Positions 1 to 9,712 are shown, counted from the stretch's first letter. The stretch is DNA of 64,000 nucleotides from Candidatus Allofournierella excrementigallinarum (GCA_019119025.1 DWXV01000059.1:18236-82235); one strand, 5' to 3'. Notes: generated from the letters alone by a model not told the origin. Translations and numbers: made by a program.

Positions 1-95
1 CGGCGGGTTTTATTCATCCGCCGCCGCAATTTGCCGCCCGCCCAAAGCCCGGGCCGGGCGGCAGATTTTATGCGGCAGATTTTACATGTATCCCC

Positions 96-125
96 TTGTA
101 ATCCGGGGGGCGGATATAGTAAAAT
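96..125 (+). promoter_or_regulatory. Putative sigma-A promoter for psuK-psuG
   Basis: A TTGTAA box at 96-101 and a TAAAAT box at 120-125 are separated by 18 bases, about 40 bases before the psuK start. Both are imperfect. Bases 1-95 hold only GC-rich inverted repeats (for example 1-23 and 32-63) that could end an upstream transcript lying outside the window. No gene is seen there. Confidence 0.4.
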
Positions 126-164
126 AGTATCTTCCCAATCAACCGTTTTTCGGGAGGTGTTTTC

Positions 165-1090
165 TTGGGCCAAAGCTATGTGGCGGGCATCGGCGGAGCC
201 AATGTGGACATCCACGGCCAGAGCCTTGCCCCCCTCATCATGCGGGACTCCAACCCCGGCCGGCTGCACGTGTCGGTGGGCGGCGTGACCCGCAACATTC
301 TGGACAATCTCACCCGCCTGGGCGAAAAGTGCGAACTGGTGAGCGCCGTGGGGGGCGACGTCTACGGCCGCATGCTGCTGGATTCCTGCGCCAGGCTGGG
401 CGTGGGCACCCGGGGGCTGCTGGTGCGGAAGGACCATCCCTCTTCCAGCTATATTTCCATCATGGACTCGGAGGGCGACATGCTGGTGGCCATGAGCGAC
501 ATGCGGGTGCTCTCGGCCATCGACGCGGACTTTGTGGCCCAGCGCATGGACCTGTTGAACGCCGCGCCGGTGGTGGTGTGCGACGGCAACCTGCCCGCCG
601 GCGCGCTGGAATATCTGGCGAAGCACTGCACCGCCCCCCTTTACATCGACCCGGTGAGCACCACCTGGGCCAAAGAGCTTTTGCCGGTGCTGGGCCGGTT
701 CGACACCATCAAGCCCAACCGGCTGGAGATGGAGGTGCTGGCAGGCATGCCCATCGCCACCGACGCCGACCTGGAAGAAGCCTGCACCCGGGTTTTGGCC
801 GCGGGCGTGCGGCGGGTGTTCGTGAGCCTCGGGGCGGACGGCATCTACTATAAAGGCCCGGCGGGCAGCGTGCACCGGCGCAGCCGCGCCTTTGACAAGC
901 TGGTGAACGCCACCGGCGCGGGCGACGCCACCATGGCGGGCATCGTGCACGCCACGCTGGCGGGCAAAAGCGAAAGCGAAGTGCTGGACTTCGCGCTGGG
1001 GGCGGGCCTTGTGGCCATCGCCGCACCGGACACCATCAGTGAAACCATGAGCGAGCAAGCCGTTCACACTATGATAAAGGAGTATGTACA

Positions 1091-1094
<4 letters not shown>
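165..1094 (+). CDS. psuK: PfkB-family sugar kinase, probable pseudouridine kinase
   Basis: This 309-residue ribokinase/PfkB-family protein probably phosphorylates pseudouridine to pseudouridine 5'-phosphate in the cytoplasm. The N-terminal GGANVDIHG segment (about 10-18) and the C-terminal NATGAGDA motif (248-255, catalytic Asp254) are the family's substrate and anion-hole signatures. The start is TTG at 165, chosen because GGGAGG lies about 8 bases upstream and no in-frame ATG precedes the Rossmann-like N-terminus. It overlaps psuG by four bases (ATGA at 1091-1094), implying translational coupling. Specificity for pseudouridine is inferred from the partner gene; alone, the sequence would only say PfkB kinase. 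Confidence 0.9.
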
Positions 1095-2008
<914 letters not shown>

Positions 2009-2111
2009 AGCCGCCCGCTGGCTGGGGCGCGCTCTGGGCGCGGTGACCATGGCCGCCGGAGTCTGGATCGGCTGGTTTTAAAGCCATCGTTTTTCTGATA
2101 TACGGCACAGC

Positions 2112-2152
2112 AAAGCCGGGCCTTCCCCGTTCGGGAGGGCCCGGCTTTTTCT
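2112..2152 (+). terminator. Intrinsic terminator of psuK-psuG
   Basis: An 11-bp stem (AAAGCCGGGCC at 2112-2122 with GGCCCGGCTTT at 2138-2148) is followed directly by a T-rich tail. Confidence 0.9.
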
Positions 2153-2319
2153 TTGGCTGTCCTGCTGTTATTTTCCTGCCGCCGGGCCGCGGTTCAGCCG
2201 CCTGCAATAGTATGACTTCTTTCGGCATTCTGCCCAAAGCGGGGGCCATTTTGACCGTTTTCTTGCAACTTTTCCCATTTTACACGGTTTTTGCAACCAT
2301 TTTTCTACACAATTCACAG

Positions 2320-2348
2320 TTGAAATACGCCGGATCTTTGAGTATGAT
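2320..2348 (+). promoter_or_regulatory. Sigma-A promoter of the amino-acid symporter
   Basis: TTGAAA at 2320-2325 and TATGAT at 2343-2348 have the ideal 17-base spacing, each one mismatch from consensus. The transcript would carry a GC-rich leader of about 140 bases (to 2497) in which no known riboswitch was recognised. Bases 2153-2319 contain no supported gene. Confidence 0.75.
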
Positions 2349-2497
2349 ATTAAAGGTGTGCCGGAGACGCGGTCACGCGGCCCCGCCGCGCCGTTCCATT
2401 TGGTTTCGACAGGTCAGCTGTCCGTCCCCCGCACCCGCCCCCCGGCGGCCTGCGCGCGGGCAGCCCTGTGCAATTCAATGTGGTGGGGGTATCGATC

Positions 2498-3883
2498 ATG
2501 AAAAAGACCAAATCTTCTCGTTCGCTGGCTGCAAGAATGGGCGTCGCGTTACTGCTTGGCTGTATCGCGGGCCTTTTTTTTATGTGGCTGCGCGAAACAC
2601 TGAACGCCACCGGCAACGCGGCGCTCTGGGGCACGATCAATAACATCCTGTTCCAGGACATCACCGCAGAAGGGGCCGCAAACGCCATCGGCCTGTTCTA
2701 CATCATCGGCCAGATGTTCATCCGGGCGCTGCAGCTGGTCATCGTTCCGATGGTGTTCACCTCCATCGCGATGGCCATCGGCGCCATCTCCGACACCCGC
2801 ACCCTGGGCCGCATCTCCTTCAAGACCCTGTGCTGGTTCCTGCTCTGCTCCTTTTTCGCGCTGCTGCTGGCCGCAACCGTCGGGCTTTTGATGTTCAAGG
2901 CCGGCCTGTTCACCACCTCCATCGGTTCGATGCAGGCGAGCGCCGGCGCCTCCGGCTCGAACCCCCTGAACGTGATCCTGGACATCGTGCCTTCCAACAT
3001 CACCACCGCCTTCAGCAGCAACACCGCCGTGCTGGCCGTCGTGTTCATCGCCGCCGCCGTGGGCCTGTGCATCACCGCCGTGGGCGAGGACCGCTGCCTG
3101 ACGCTGACCAAGCTGTTCAACGAGGTGAACAACCTCTGCGTGGTGTTCCTGAACTTCGTGGTCTCCAAGGTGGGCCCGCTGGCCATCTTCGTGCTGCTGA
3201 CCCGCACCTTCGCCACCTATGGCATCGACTACCTGCGCCCGGCTGCCTTCTACATGCTCACCACCGTCGCGCTGCTGCTGGTGTATCTGGTGTTCGGCTA
3301 TGCGCTGATCATCCGCATCGGCGCCAAGCTGGACCCCATCCCCTTCATCAAGAAGATCTCCAAGGTGGCGCTGTTCGGCTTCTCCACCTCCTCCAGCGCC
3401 GCGGCCCTGCCGCTGAACATGGAGACCACCTCCCAGGAACTGGGCGTGGACGAATCCGTCGCCTCCTTCGTGCTGCCCCTGGGCATGACCGTGAACATGA
3501 ACGGCACCGCCATCATGCAGGTCGTCGCCACCCTGTTCGTGGCGGGCTGCGGCGGCTATGACGTCACCCCGTTCTCCCTGCTGGTCATCATGGTCCTGGC
3601 GCTCATCGCTTCGGCGGGCACCCCCGCCGCCCCCGGCGCCGGCGCGATCATCCTGTTCACCATCCTGTCCGGCGTGGGCATGACCAACGACAGCGCCCTG
3701 ATGGCCTACAGCCTGATCCTGGCCATCAACCGCCCCATCGAGATGCTGTGCACCTCGCTGAACGTGGTGGGCGACTCCTGCACCTGCCTGTATGTGGCCA
3801 AGTCCGAGAACCTGCTGAACGAAGAAGTCTACAACGCCGATCTGCACGAGCTGGCTGCCCCCGCCGCTGCCGAGACTGCGTGA
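2498..3883 (+). CDS. Dicarboxylate/amino acid:cation symporter (SLC1/DAACS family)
   Basis: This 461-residue membrane protein is a sodium- or proton-coupled amino-acid importer of the GltP/SstT superfamily. The fold signatures are present: the serine-rich HP1 tip (TSSSSAAALPLNM), the TM7 motif NMNGTAIMQ, the HP2 loop GTPAAPGAGAI, and a TM8 ending in NVVGD. By alignment with the archaeal homologue GltPh, the TM8 arginine that binds acidic side chains is a cysteine here (IEMLCTSLNVVGD), as in neutral amino-acid exchangers, so a small neutral substrate such as serine or threonine is more likely than glutamate. ATG at 2498 is preferred over an upstream in-frame start because GGTGGGGG lies just before it and the lysine-rich N-terminus is typical. 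Confidence 0.92.
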   Translation: MKKTKSSRSLAARMGVALLLGCIAGLFFMWLRETLNATGNAALWGTINNILFQDITAEGAANAIGLFYIIGQMFIRALQLVIVPMVFTSIAMAIGAISDTRTLGRISFKTLCWFLLCSFFALLLAATVGLLMFKAGLFTTSIGSMQASAGASGSNPLNVILDIVPSNITTAFSSNTAVLAVVFIAAAVGLCITAVGEDRCLTLTKLFNEVNNLCVVFLNFVVSKVGPLAIFVLLTRTFATYGIDYLRPAAFYMLTTVALLLVYLVFGYALIIRIGAKLDPIPFIKKISKVALFGFSTSSSAAALPLNMETTSQELGVDESVASFVLPLGMTVNMNGTAIMQVVATLFVAGCGGYDVTPFSLLVIMVLALIASAGTPAAPGAGAIILFTILSGVGMTNDSALMAYSLILAINRPIEMLCTSLNVVGDSCTCLYVAKSENLLNEEVYNADLHELAAPAAAETA

Positions 3884-3898
3884 GATTTTTCCGAGCAT

Positions 3899-3942
3899 AA
3901 AGAGGCTGCCGCTCAAGCACGCTTGAGCGGCAGCCTCTTTTT
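3899..3942. terminator. Bidirectional terminator between symporter and lipoprotein
   Basis: A perfect 20-bp inverted repeat (3899-3918 with 3921-3940) begins AAAGAGG and ends CCTCTTT, giving U-tracts in both directions. It separates two convergent genes. Confidence 0.93.
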
Positions 3943-4718
3943 CATGATTCTCCCGTCAGGTCGAACATCCGCCGGGCGGTGTCGCCGCTGACGGTGCCGC
4001 CGTCCGGGGGCGCGGGCACGGCGTTCACCTCAAGATACAGGTCCTTCGCGTCCAGAAGCGTCTGGTCGCAGAAGACGCCCAGCTGGAAAGTGACGCTCTC
4101 GCCGTCCTTGATGATGTAGCAGAAGGCCTGGTGCTGGCTGTCCAGCTTTGCGTCGCCCTCCTTGGGGCGCAGGCTGAAATAGCCCAGCACGGGGAAGGCG
4201 GGCTCACTGCCCGCTTCCAGTTTGTCCATCTGCGCCATAGGGGTCAGATCGTTCGCATCCGCGATCGCCTCCCCCTCCCCTCCGGCAGGGGCGGTGTAGT
4301 CCGCCTTCAGTTCCACCAGCACAAAGGGGCGGGCAAGGATATCCTCGCTGTCCACCGTGCAGCCGTACATGTCCACCCCGGCGTCATTGATGGAATCGAA
4401 CACCTTCACCCTTTCCAGGGTGTAGGTCAGGCCCTCCACGCCCCGCTCAATGGTGTTCTCGGCGCCATCCTCGTAGTGGATGGTGAAGCTTTTGTAGCCC
4501 GAAATACTCTCGCCCGTGCCCTTGATCTCCGTTTCGCCCGCGGCGGAGGGCTCCGAGGAGGGGCCTGCTTCGCTGCCGGGGGCGGCGCTTTCCGGCGCGG
4601 CGGACGACGGCTGGGTCGGCAGGCTCTGGGCCGGGGCGGACGAGGGGCTGCCCCCGCAGGCGGCGAGCGCCGCCGCCAAAACGAACGAGGCCGCCAGGGC
4701 GGCAAGTTTCATCTTCAT
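3942..4718 (-). CDS. Putative lipoprotein of unknown function
   Basis: This 258-residue protein has a signal peptide ending in the lipobox LAAC, with lipidation at Cys21. A Ser/Pro/Ala/Glu-rich linker follows to about residue 62, then a folded domain of roughly 190 residues. The domain shows alternating strands and no motif I can assign to a family with confidence. It should sit on the outer face of the membrane. It lies downstream of the split ThrE exporter on the same strand but is separated from it by about 160 bases with a stem-loop, so it is probably a separate unit. The start is ATG preceded by AAAGGAG. I do not recognise a function. Confidence 0.82.
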   Translation of the reverse strand: MKMKLAALAASFVLAAALAACGGSPSSAPAQSLPTQPSSAAPESAAPGSEAGPSSEPSAAGETEIKGTGESISGYKSFTIHYEDGAENTIERGVEGLTYTLERVKVFDSINDAGVDMYGCTVDSEDILARPFVLVELKADYTAPAGGEGEAIADANDLTPMAQMDKLEAGSEPAFPVLGYFSLRPKEGDAKLDSQHQAFCYIIKDGESVTFQLGVFCDQTLLDAKDLYLEVNAVPAPPDGGTVSGDTARRMFDLTGES

Positions 4719-4841
4719 GGTGTTCTACTCTCCTTTTATCCTGTTTTGCGGCGCTTCGCCGCAGGAAAAGTATCCCACCGCCCGGGGCAACAAGTCCCCA
4801 ACAAGACGTATCGTTTTTGTAAAATCCTGCGCACAGAAAGG

Positions 4842-4877
4842 CCGCCGGAAAACAACTGCTTTCCGGCGGGTTTTTTT
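4842..4877. terminator. Stem-loop downstream of the exporter genes
   Basis: A 10-bp perfect stem (CCGCCGGAAA at 4842-4851 with TTTCCGGCGG at 4860-4869) lies just past the minus-strand exporter stop. Its only T-run (4871-4877) is on the plus side, so as a minus-strand terminator it would be weak. Direction is uncertain. Confidence 0.5.
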
Positions 4878-4880
4878 CGC

Positions 4881-5330
4881 TTATTTTTGGCGGCTGCGGG
4901 CCCCCGCGCCCCAGCGCAGGGGGATGGCCACCACCGCCGCCACGCCCAGCGCAAGACCCACGGCGATCTTCAGGGTCTCGGCCCCCCTGGCGGCGGCCGC
5001 CGCCGAATCGCCCATGATGAAGCTGTAGGCGGTGTAGTAGATGCCCGCGCCGGGCACCAGCGGAAAGATGCCCGGGATGAGGAACAGGGTGACCGGGGCC
5101 CTGCGCAGGATGGCGCAGGTCCGGGCGGAAACGGCCATGGGGATGACCGCCAGAAAGCTGGCCGCCACCGTGTCCGGCTGGTACTGCATGCTCAGCCAGT
5201 AGACCAGCCACCCGGCCATGCCGCAGATGCCGCAGCACCACAGATGCCGCGGCGGGACGTGGAACAAAATCGCAAAGCAGACGGTGCCGCAGAAAGCCGC
5301 CGCCAGCTGGATCAGAAGCGGGCCGGTCAC
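4881..5330 (-). CDS. Threonine/serine exporter family, small subunit (YjjB/ThrE_2-like)
   Basis: This 149-residue hydrophobic protein has about five membrane segments and matches the C-terminal half of ThrE exporters, found in many bacteria as a separate YjjB-like subunit. The segment RRAPVTLFLIPGIFPLVPGAG, with its PG-rich turn, is characteristic. It is translationally coupled to the upstream larger subunit by a four-base overlap (5327-5330). The two are expected to form one membrane exporter for threonine, serine or a small dicarboxylate such as succinate; the substrate cannot be fixed from sequence. Confidence 0.87.
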   Translation of the reverse strand: MTGPLLIQLAAAFCGTVCFAILFHVPPRHLWCCGICGMAGWLVYWLSMQYQPDTVAASFLAVIPMAVSARTCAILRRAPVTLFLIPGIFPLVPGAGIYYTAYSFIMGDSAAAAARGAETLKIAVGLALGVAAVVAIPLRWGAGARSRQK

Positions 5331-6148
5331 AGCGCCACCCCCTCGATGAGATTTGCCAAAGCCAGCACAAGGCCCGCGCCCAGGGCGATGCAGACGGCGG
5401 TGAGCAGCGCGTTCAGCATGCGGATGACGCCGGAGAGAAAATCCGAGTCGATGAGGTCCCGGATGCCCAGGGTCAGCGCCATGCCCGGCACAAGGGGCAT
5501 CAGCGCGCCGATGATGGCCTTGTCGCTGTTGACGCCGATGCCGGCGGCGAAGATGAGCAGGGTGGCCAGCGCCACGAACGCCGCGCCCAAAAAGCAGGTG
5601 AACAGCTTGCCCGCGCCCCAGCGGTCCAGCCCCAGCAGCACCAGCTGCAGGCCAAGGCCCACCGCAAGGGCCACCACGCCGTCCTGCCAGACGCCGCCGA
5701 ACAGGATGGCAAAGCAGGCGCTGCCCAAGCCGCAGGCCAGCACCCGGCCCGGCGCGGGGGCGCAGGGCATTTTTCGGATGCGCTCCAGTTCGGCGTAGGC
5801 TTCGTCCAGCCCCACCTCGCCCCCGGCGATGCGGCGGGACAGCTGGTTCACCGCCTCCACCCGGCCCAGATGCACCGTGCTGGCGGGCACGCTGCGCACC
5901 TGAGCGGGCATGTTGTTCTCCGGGCCGATGCTGGTGAAGATGCCGTTGGTGAGCACATAGCCGTGGAAATCGGCCACGCCAAGGCTCTTTGCCATGATCT
6001 CCATGGTCTGCTGGGTGCGGCTGACCTCCGCGCCGTTTTTGAGCAGCAGCTCACCGGCTTCGGTGACCAGCTCCAGCACCCTCTGGGGTTCGTTCAGTTG
6101 GGCAGGCCGTTCGTCACGTCCTCCCAAAGGATCTCGCGTTTTTATCAT
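5327..6148 (-). CDS. Threonine/serine exporter family, large subunit (YjjP/ThrE_1-like)
   Basis: This 273-residue protein carries the ThrE_1 (DUF1212) domain: a cytoplasmic N-terminal part of about 125 residues with the typical LLLKNGAEVSRTQQTMEIM segment, followed by about five membrane helices. It corresponds to the front half of the fused ThrE transporter, the YjjB-like gene to the back half. It starts 54 bases after the sialate-type cytidylyltransferase stop with no terminator between, so it may receive transcription from the glycan operon. The ribosome site (AGGGGAAAG) is rather distant from the ATG. Confidence 0.88.
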   Translation of the reverse strand: MIKTRDPLGGRDERPAQLNEPQRVLELVTEAGELLLKNGAEVSRTQQTMEIMAKSLGVADFHGYVLTNGIFTSIGPENNMPAQVRSVPASTVHLGRVEAVNQLSRRIAGGEVGLDEAYAELERIRKMPCAPAPGRVLACGLGSACFAILFGGVWQDGVVALAVGLGLQLVLLGLDRWGAGKLFTCFLGAAFVALATLLIFAAGIGVNSDKAIIGALMPLVPGMALTLGIRDLIDSDFLSGVIRMLNALLTAVCIALGAGLVLALANLIEGVAL

Positions 6149-6201
6149 GTCTTTTTATGCTTTCCCCTGTTGGTTTTCCGGGTTTTGGATGCGATGTTGT
6201 T

Positions 6202-6975
6202 TCAGCCGCGGATGGCCGCCTGCACCTGGGCGAAGGGCTCCAGCGTGGCGTAAAGGTGCGCGCCGATGACCTCCATCAGCTTGAAGTCCTCTTCGCTGTC
6301 GATGTCCAGGATGCCGGTGTCCATCATCAGGCTGGCGCCGATCTTGCCGTCCCACAAAATGCCGGTGGTGTTGCCCGCCAGGAAGGCCCGGCGGTAAACA
6401 TAGATGCTGGCGTTCACGTCGTAGAACTCCGGGGCCATCTGCCGGGCGGTGAAGGCCGGGGTGCCGGGGGCGTTCTCGATGCCCTTTTCCACGTGGTCGC
6501 CGCAGCGGCGCACCATATTGAAGTAGGGGTTGCGGCGGCTCTCGGTGACGCTGAACACCAGGTCCAGGTCCTCCCGGCCCTCCGCCAGCTCGAAGGCGTT
6601 TCTGATGTCCTGCGCCGTGCGCAAAGGGCTGGTGATGTCCAGGTCCATCACACAATCGTAGGCGCCGTTCTTTTCCTCCATGCGGGCGAGGCTGTCCTGA
6701 ATGACGGCCATCTTGGGCACCCGGTCGCCCCCCAGTTCCTCGCAGCGGGGCAGGTAGACCACTTCGGGGTATTTTTCCGCCACCAGGTTCGCCAGGGCCT
6801 CGCTGTCGGTGTTGAGACAGACGTCCACCTGCACGTCGGGGCGGCTTGCCTGGAACAGGCCCGCCGCCGCCAGGCTGTAGTAGACCAGGGGTTTGCCGCA
6901 GAAGGTCTTGAGGTTTTTGTTCTTGAAGCCCTTGCTGCCGGCCCGCCCGCAGATGGTAATGAGCAGTTTTTTCAT
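6202..6975 (-). CDS. Acylneuraminate/legionaminate cytidylyltransferase (NeuA/LegF-like)
   Basis: This 257-residue enzyme activates a nonulosonic acid with CTP to give the CMP-sugar donor. The N-terminal GRAGSKGFKNKN (10-21) is the nucleotide-binding signature of the NeuA/PseF/LegF family, and the DLDITSP segment supplies the metal-binding acidic residues. It is the last glycan gene of the minus-strand arm and is preceded by AAGGAG seven bases before ATG. Because the same arm has LegB- and LegC-like genes, a CMP-legionaminic-type product is more likely than CMP-Neu5Ac, but the sequence alone does not settle this. Confidence 0.9.
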   Translation of the reverse strand: MKKLLITICGRAGSKGFKNKNLKTFCGKPLVYYSLAAAGLFQASRPDVQVDVCLNTDSEALANLVAEKYPEVVYLPRCEELGGDRVPKMAVIQDSLARMEEKNGAYDCVMDLDITSPLRTAQDIRNAFELAEGREDLDLVFSVTESRRNPYFNMVRRCGDHVEKGIENAPGTPAFTARQMAPEFYDVNASIYVYRRAFLAGNTTGILWDGKIGASLMMDTGILDIDSEEDFKLMEVIGAHLYATLEPFAQVQAAIRG

Positions 6976-7011
6976 GATATTCTCCTTTTTGCCGTCCCTT
7001 GGAGGCGGCCC

Positions 7012-7944
7012 TCACATGGTTTCGCCCAGCGTCAGGCCCAGCACCTTCTGAGCCATGGCGGGGCTGTTGATGCTTTCGCCCCTGCCCTTGCAGGCATAGC
7101 CGAGGAAATACGCCATCTCCCGCAGATAGCGCTGGTTCACCGGTTCCTCGCAGTGGATGACCTCGCCGTTTTCCAGCGTCAGGGTGCCCGCGCCGAAATC
7201 GGCGGTGACGGTGCCCTCCTTGCAGAACAGCTCAATGGAGCGGCGGTAGGCGCGCCCGAAATAGTCCAGGTGCACCTCCGCCAAAAGGCTCGGGTAGCGG
7301 GCGATGTAGACCGAGAGGTCGTCCGAGTCGATCTCCAGATGGGAGTAGGTTCCCTTGAAGTTATAGGCTTCCAGCGGCTCGCCGAACAGGTCCACCATAT
7401 AATCCCACTCGTGGATGAGATCGATGGTCACGCCGCCGCCCATCTCCTTGTGGGCGGAGTAGACGGTGCGGTAGTCCACCCCGGGGCGCCAGTCCGGCAG
7501 ATAGGAGGAGCAGATGACCCGCGCGGAATAAGGCGCGAGGGAAGGCATACGCTCCTTGAGGGCCAAAAAGGTGCCGCACCAGCGCATAGGCGCGGCCACA
7601 TAGGCCTTCTGCTCCGGCCCGAGGCCCAGCTGTTCCAGGTCGTAGCCGGTGCCCTCAAAGATGGGCTTTTCGATGAAAAAGCAGTCCACCCTGCCCGCCA
7701 GCTCCGCAAGGGTGTGGGCGTGCAGGTGGGTGGGGTTGGTGATGAAGGCTGCGTCGTAATGGCCCAGCTGGTCATAGCTGACATACTGGGCCCGCAGAAG
7801 GCCCTCCACATCTTCGGCCAGCGGCCGCATGGAGGAACGCAGGGCGTCCGCCTGCACCTGGACGCCCTTTTCCTTTGCCACCGCAAAGAGGTTGCGCAGA
7901 TGACGGGTGCCGATGGACCCAAGGCCCACGAACAGTACTTCCAT
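7012..7944 (-). CDS. Gfo/Idh/MocA-family oxidoreductase
   Basis: This 310-residue NAD(P)-dependent sugar oxidoreductase begins with the Rossmann motif MEVLFVGLGSIGTRHLRN and continues with the family's C-terminal alpha/beta domain, including IEKPIFE (the EKP motif) and the DLIHEWDYM helix. The start is ATG at 7944; a longer reading frame continues upstream but runs through the neighbouring SUFU gene out of frame with it. It lies two bases after that gene's stop. It shares a YLPDWxP segment with the other oxidoreductase in this operon, so the two probably act on related sugars. Its exact step is unknown; Gfo/Idh proteins are frequent in nonulosonate clusters. Confidence 0.87.
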   Translation of the reverse strand: MEVLFVGLGSIGTRHLRNLFAVAKEKGVQVQADALRSSMRPLAEDVEGLLRAQYVSYDQLGHYDAAFITNPTHLHAHTLAELAGRVDCFFIEKPIFEGTGYDLEQLGLGPEQKAYVAAPMRWCGTFLALKERMPSLAPYSARVICSSYLPDWRPGVDYRTVYSAHKEMGGGVTIDLIHEWDYMVDLFGEPLEAYNFKGTYSHLEIDSDDLSVYIARYPSLLAEVHLDYFGRAYRRSIELFCKEGTVTADFGAGTLTLENGEVIHCEEPVNQRYLREMAYFLGYACKGRGESINSPAMAQKVLGLTLGETM

Positions 7945-7946
7945 GC

Positions 7947-8699
7947 TTATGCCTCCTCGCTGCTCACCACCGGCGGGCGGCGGCTGTCCGCCATAAAGCC
8001 CGCCCCGCCGGGCAGGGCCCGCAGCTTTTCCTCCAGCGCCTCGGCGCCGCGGTCCAGCTTGAACTGCATTTCCTCGCCGCGCACCGGCACCACGATGTAG
8101 AGCATCAGCCGCTTTCCGGCGCCCAGCTTCACCGCTTCCAGGGGCTTTGGGCCGTTCTTTTCGCCGGGCAGGAACAGCACCGCCCCGGTGAAGGGGCAGC
8201 CCTCCGCATAGGGGTGGGGCGGCTCGCCGTTGGGGATGGAGTGCCCCGCCCCCAGCCAGGTGTTTCCCTTGCGGGGCAGGCCCGCCAGCAGCCGCAGAAG
8301 GCGCAGGGGCCAGGCGGCGGGCTTGTCCTCGGCATCGTTCAGATGCTCGGGCCAGCGGGTCTCGTCCACCGGCCAGTCGCCGGGCAAAAACATCACCAGC
8401 TCCGCCCAGCGCAGCCACTCGTACTGGCGTTTTTTGGGCATGTCGTCCAGGTTCATGGGCTCGGCGCTCATGCCGATGGTGTAGGCCACATAAAAAGGCT
8501 CGGCGGCGGTGGGCTTCATCACCGCAAGCTCGATGCCGGTGGCCTTGTCGTCCCAGACAAGGGTCTCGCGCCCGGGGAAAGCCGCGTCAAAATGGGCCAG
8601 CAGCCGGTCTTTATAAGCGGTGCGGAAATGGCGCACCGTCACGCCGCTGGGCAGCGTGTCACGTCCTGAGCCGGCCAGCAGCCCGTCCAGAAATCCCAT
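7947..8699 (-). CDS. SUFU (suppressor of fused) domain protein
   Basis: This 250-residue protein matches bacterial SUFU-domain proteins. The hallmarks are a WLRWAELVMFLPGDW segment, a WPLRLLRLLAGLPRKGNTWLG segment followed by GHSIPNG, and a TGAVLFLPGE strand. Its start is taken as ATG at 8699, with GAGGAGG upstream overlapping the end of the preceding oxidoreductase; an in-frame ATG at 8717 has no ribosome site. Bacterial SUFU proteins are best known as predicted immunity proteins of polymorphic toxins, but no toxin is visible here. It sits between two Gfo/Idh oxidoreductases with spacings of a few bases and must be co-transcribed with the glycan pathway. Its role is unknown. Confidence 0.85.
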   Translation of the reverse strand: MGFLDGLLAGSGRDTLPSGVTVRHFRTAYKDRLLAHFDAAFPGRETLVWDDKATGIELAVMKPTAAEPFYVAYTIGMSAEPMNLDDMPKKRQYEWLRWAELVMFLPGDWPVDETRWPEHLNDAEDKPAAWPLRLLRLLAGLPRKGNTWLGAGHSIPNGEPPHPYAEGCPFTGAVLFLPGEKNGPKPLEAVKLGAGKRLMLYIVVPVRGEEMQFKLDRGAEALEEKLRALPGGAGFMADSRRPPVVSSEEA

Positions 8700-8703
8700 A
8701 GTC

Positions 8704-9681
8704 TTATTCCTCCTCAATGGCCTCGATCAGCCGGATGGTCTCAAGATCTTTTTCAAAGCTGTAGCGCGCTTCTTCCCTGCCCGCCAGCACGCCCAAAAAG
8801 TTCTGCAGCTCGTCCACGTAGGCGTTTTCCACAATGTTGTCGCTGTAGCGCGGGTCGTGCTCCACGCTGGCGTAGGTGTCCACCGCCCTTTTTTCGCCGC
8901 TGGCGCGGTCGAAGTCGTAAAGGCTCCTGGGGTTGCCCTCCCAGAAGAGGTGCAGCCCTTCGCCGAAGCACTCGAAGTTGCGCACCGCCTTGGGGCTCAC
9001 CACATCCACCGCCAGCATGCCCTTGGTGCCGTTTTCGTGGCGCAGGGTCACAAAAACGCTGTCCGGATAGGAGATCTCCAGCTCGCTGAGCTTGTCCTTT
9101 TCCGCGTGCAGGCTCTTCACCGGGCCGAAGGCGTCCAGCAGCCAGGGCAGGTCGACGCCGAAAATTTCCCGCACGCCGCCGGTGCGCGCATCGCCCACGA
9201 AGAAATTCTTGTAGTTCTCCCAGGGGTGCCAGTCGGGCAGGTACTGGCCGATGTGGTAGATGTAGTTCACCGGCTTTTCAAAAGCTTCCACCCGGCTCTT
9301 GATGTACCGGGTCTCGCCCCGGTAGAGCATGGTGGAGGAAAGGAACAGGGGCAGCCCCTTCTCCTTTGCCAGCGCCATGTTCTCGGCGTAGCCGTCGCTG
9401 ACCAGGTTCAGTTCGGTGAACACCGGCAGGCCCGCCGTGAGCAGCTGCCGGATGATGGCCGCGTGGGAGAGGGGCGCGGTGCAGACCAGCGCGCCGTCGA
9501 ACTGTTTTGCCGCCAGCGCCCCGTCGATGCTCTCGAAGCCTTCCACGCCGAGGGCCGCCGCCTCCTGGCGGCGGGAGGGGTTGGTGTCCACCCCAAAGAG
9601 GGCGATGTCCTTGTCGATGCCCTTCAAAAGCCGGGCGCGGCGCTTGCCCATGCTGCCCAGGCCCACGATGAGAAGTTCCAT
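8704..9681 (-). CDS. Gfo/Idh/MocA-family oxidoreductase
   Basis: This 325-residue protein opens with the dinucleotide-binding motif MELLIVGLGSMGKRRAR and has the mixed-sheet C-terminal domain of the family. A catalytic-type Lys is less clear than in the neighbour: the usual EKP is replaced by TELN. ATG at 9681 is preceded by GAGGTGG. It lies about 30 bases after the NeuC-like gene and 4 bases before the SUFU gene. A role in preparing or modifying the nonulosonate precursor, comparable to oxidoreductases of the Campylobacter Ptm locus, is a context-based inference only. Confidence 0.84.
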   Translation of the reverse strand: MELLIVGLGSMGKRRARLLKGIDKDIALFGVDTNPSRRQEAAALGVEGFESIDGALAAKQFDGALVCTAPLSHAAIIRQLLTAGLPVFTELNLVSDGYAENMALAKEKGLPLFLSSTMLYRGETRYIKSRVEAFEKPVNYIYHIGQYLPDWHPWENYKNFFVGDARTGGVREIFGVDLPWLLDAFGPVKSLHAEKDKLSELEISYPDSVFVTLRHENGTKGMLAVDVVSPKAVRNFECFGEGLHLFWEGNPRSLYDFDRASGEKRAVDTYASVEHDPRYSDNIVENAYVDELQNFLGVLAGREEARYSFEKDLETIRLIEAIEEE

Positions 9682-9712
9682 AGGTTCCACCTCGTTTGTA
9701 TTGTTTGCGGCC

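Noticed and set aside
2549..3916. Long minus-strand open frame opposite the symporter
   Set aside because: The translation is Gly/Gln/His-rich with no domain; the plus strand is an unmistakable SLC1 transporter.
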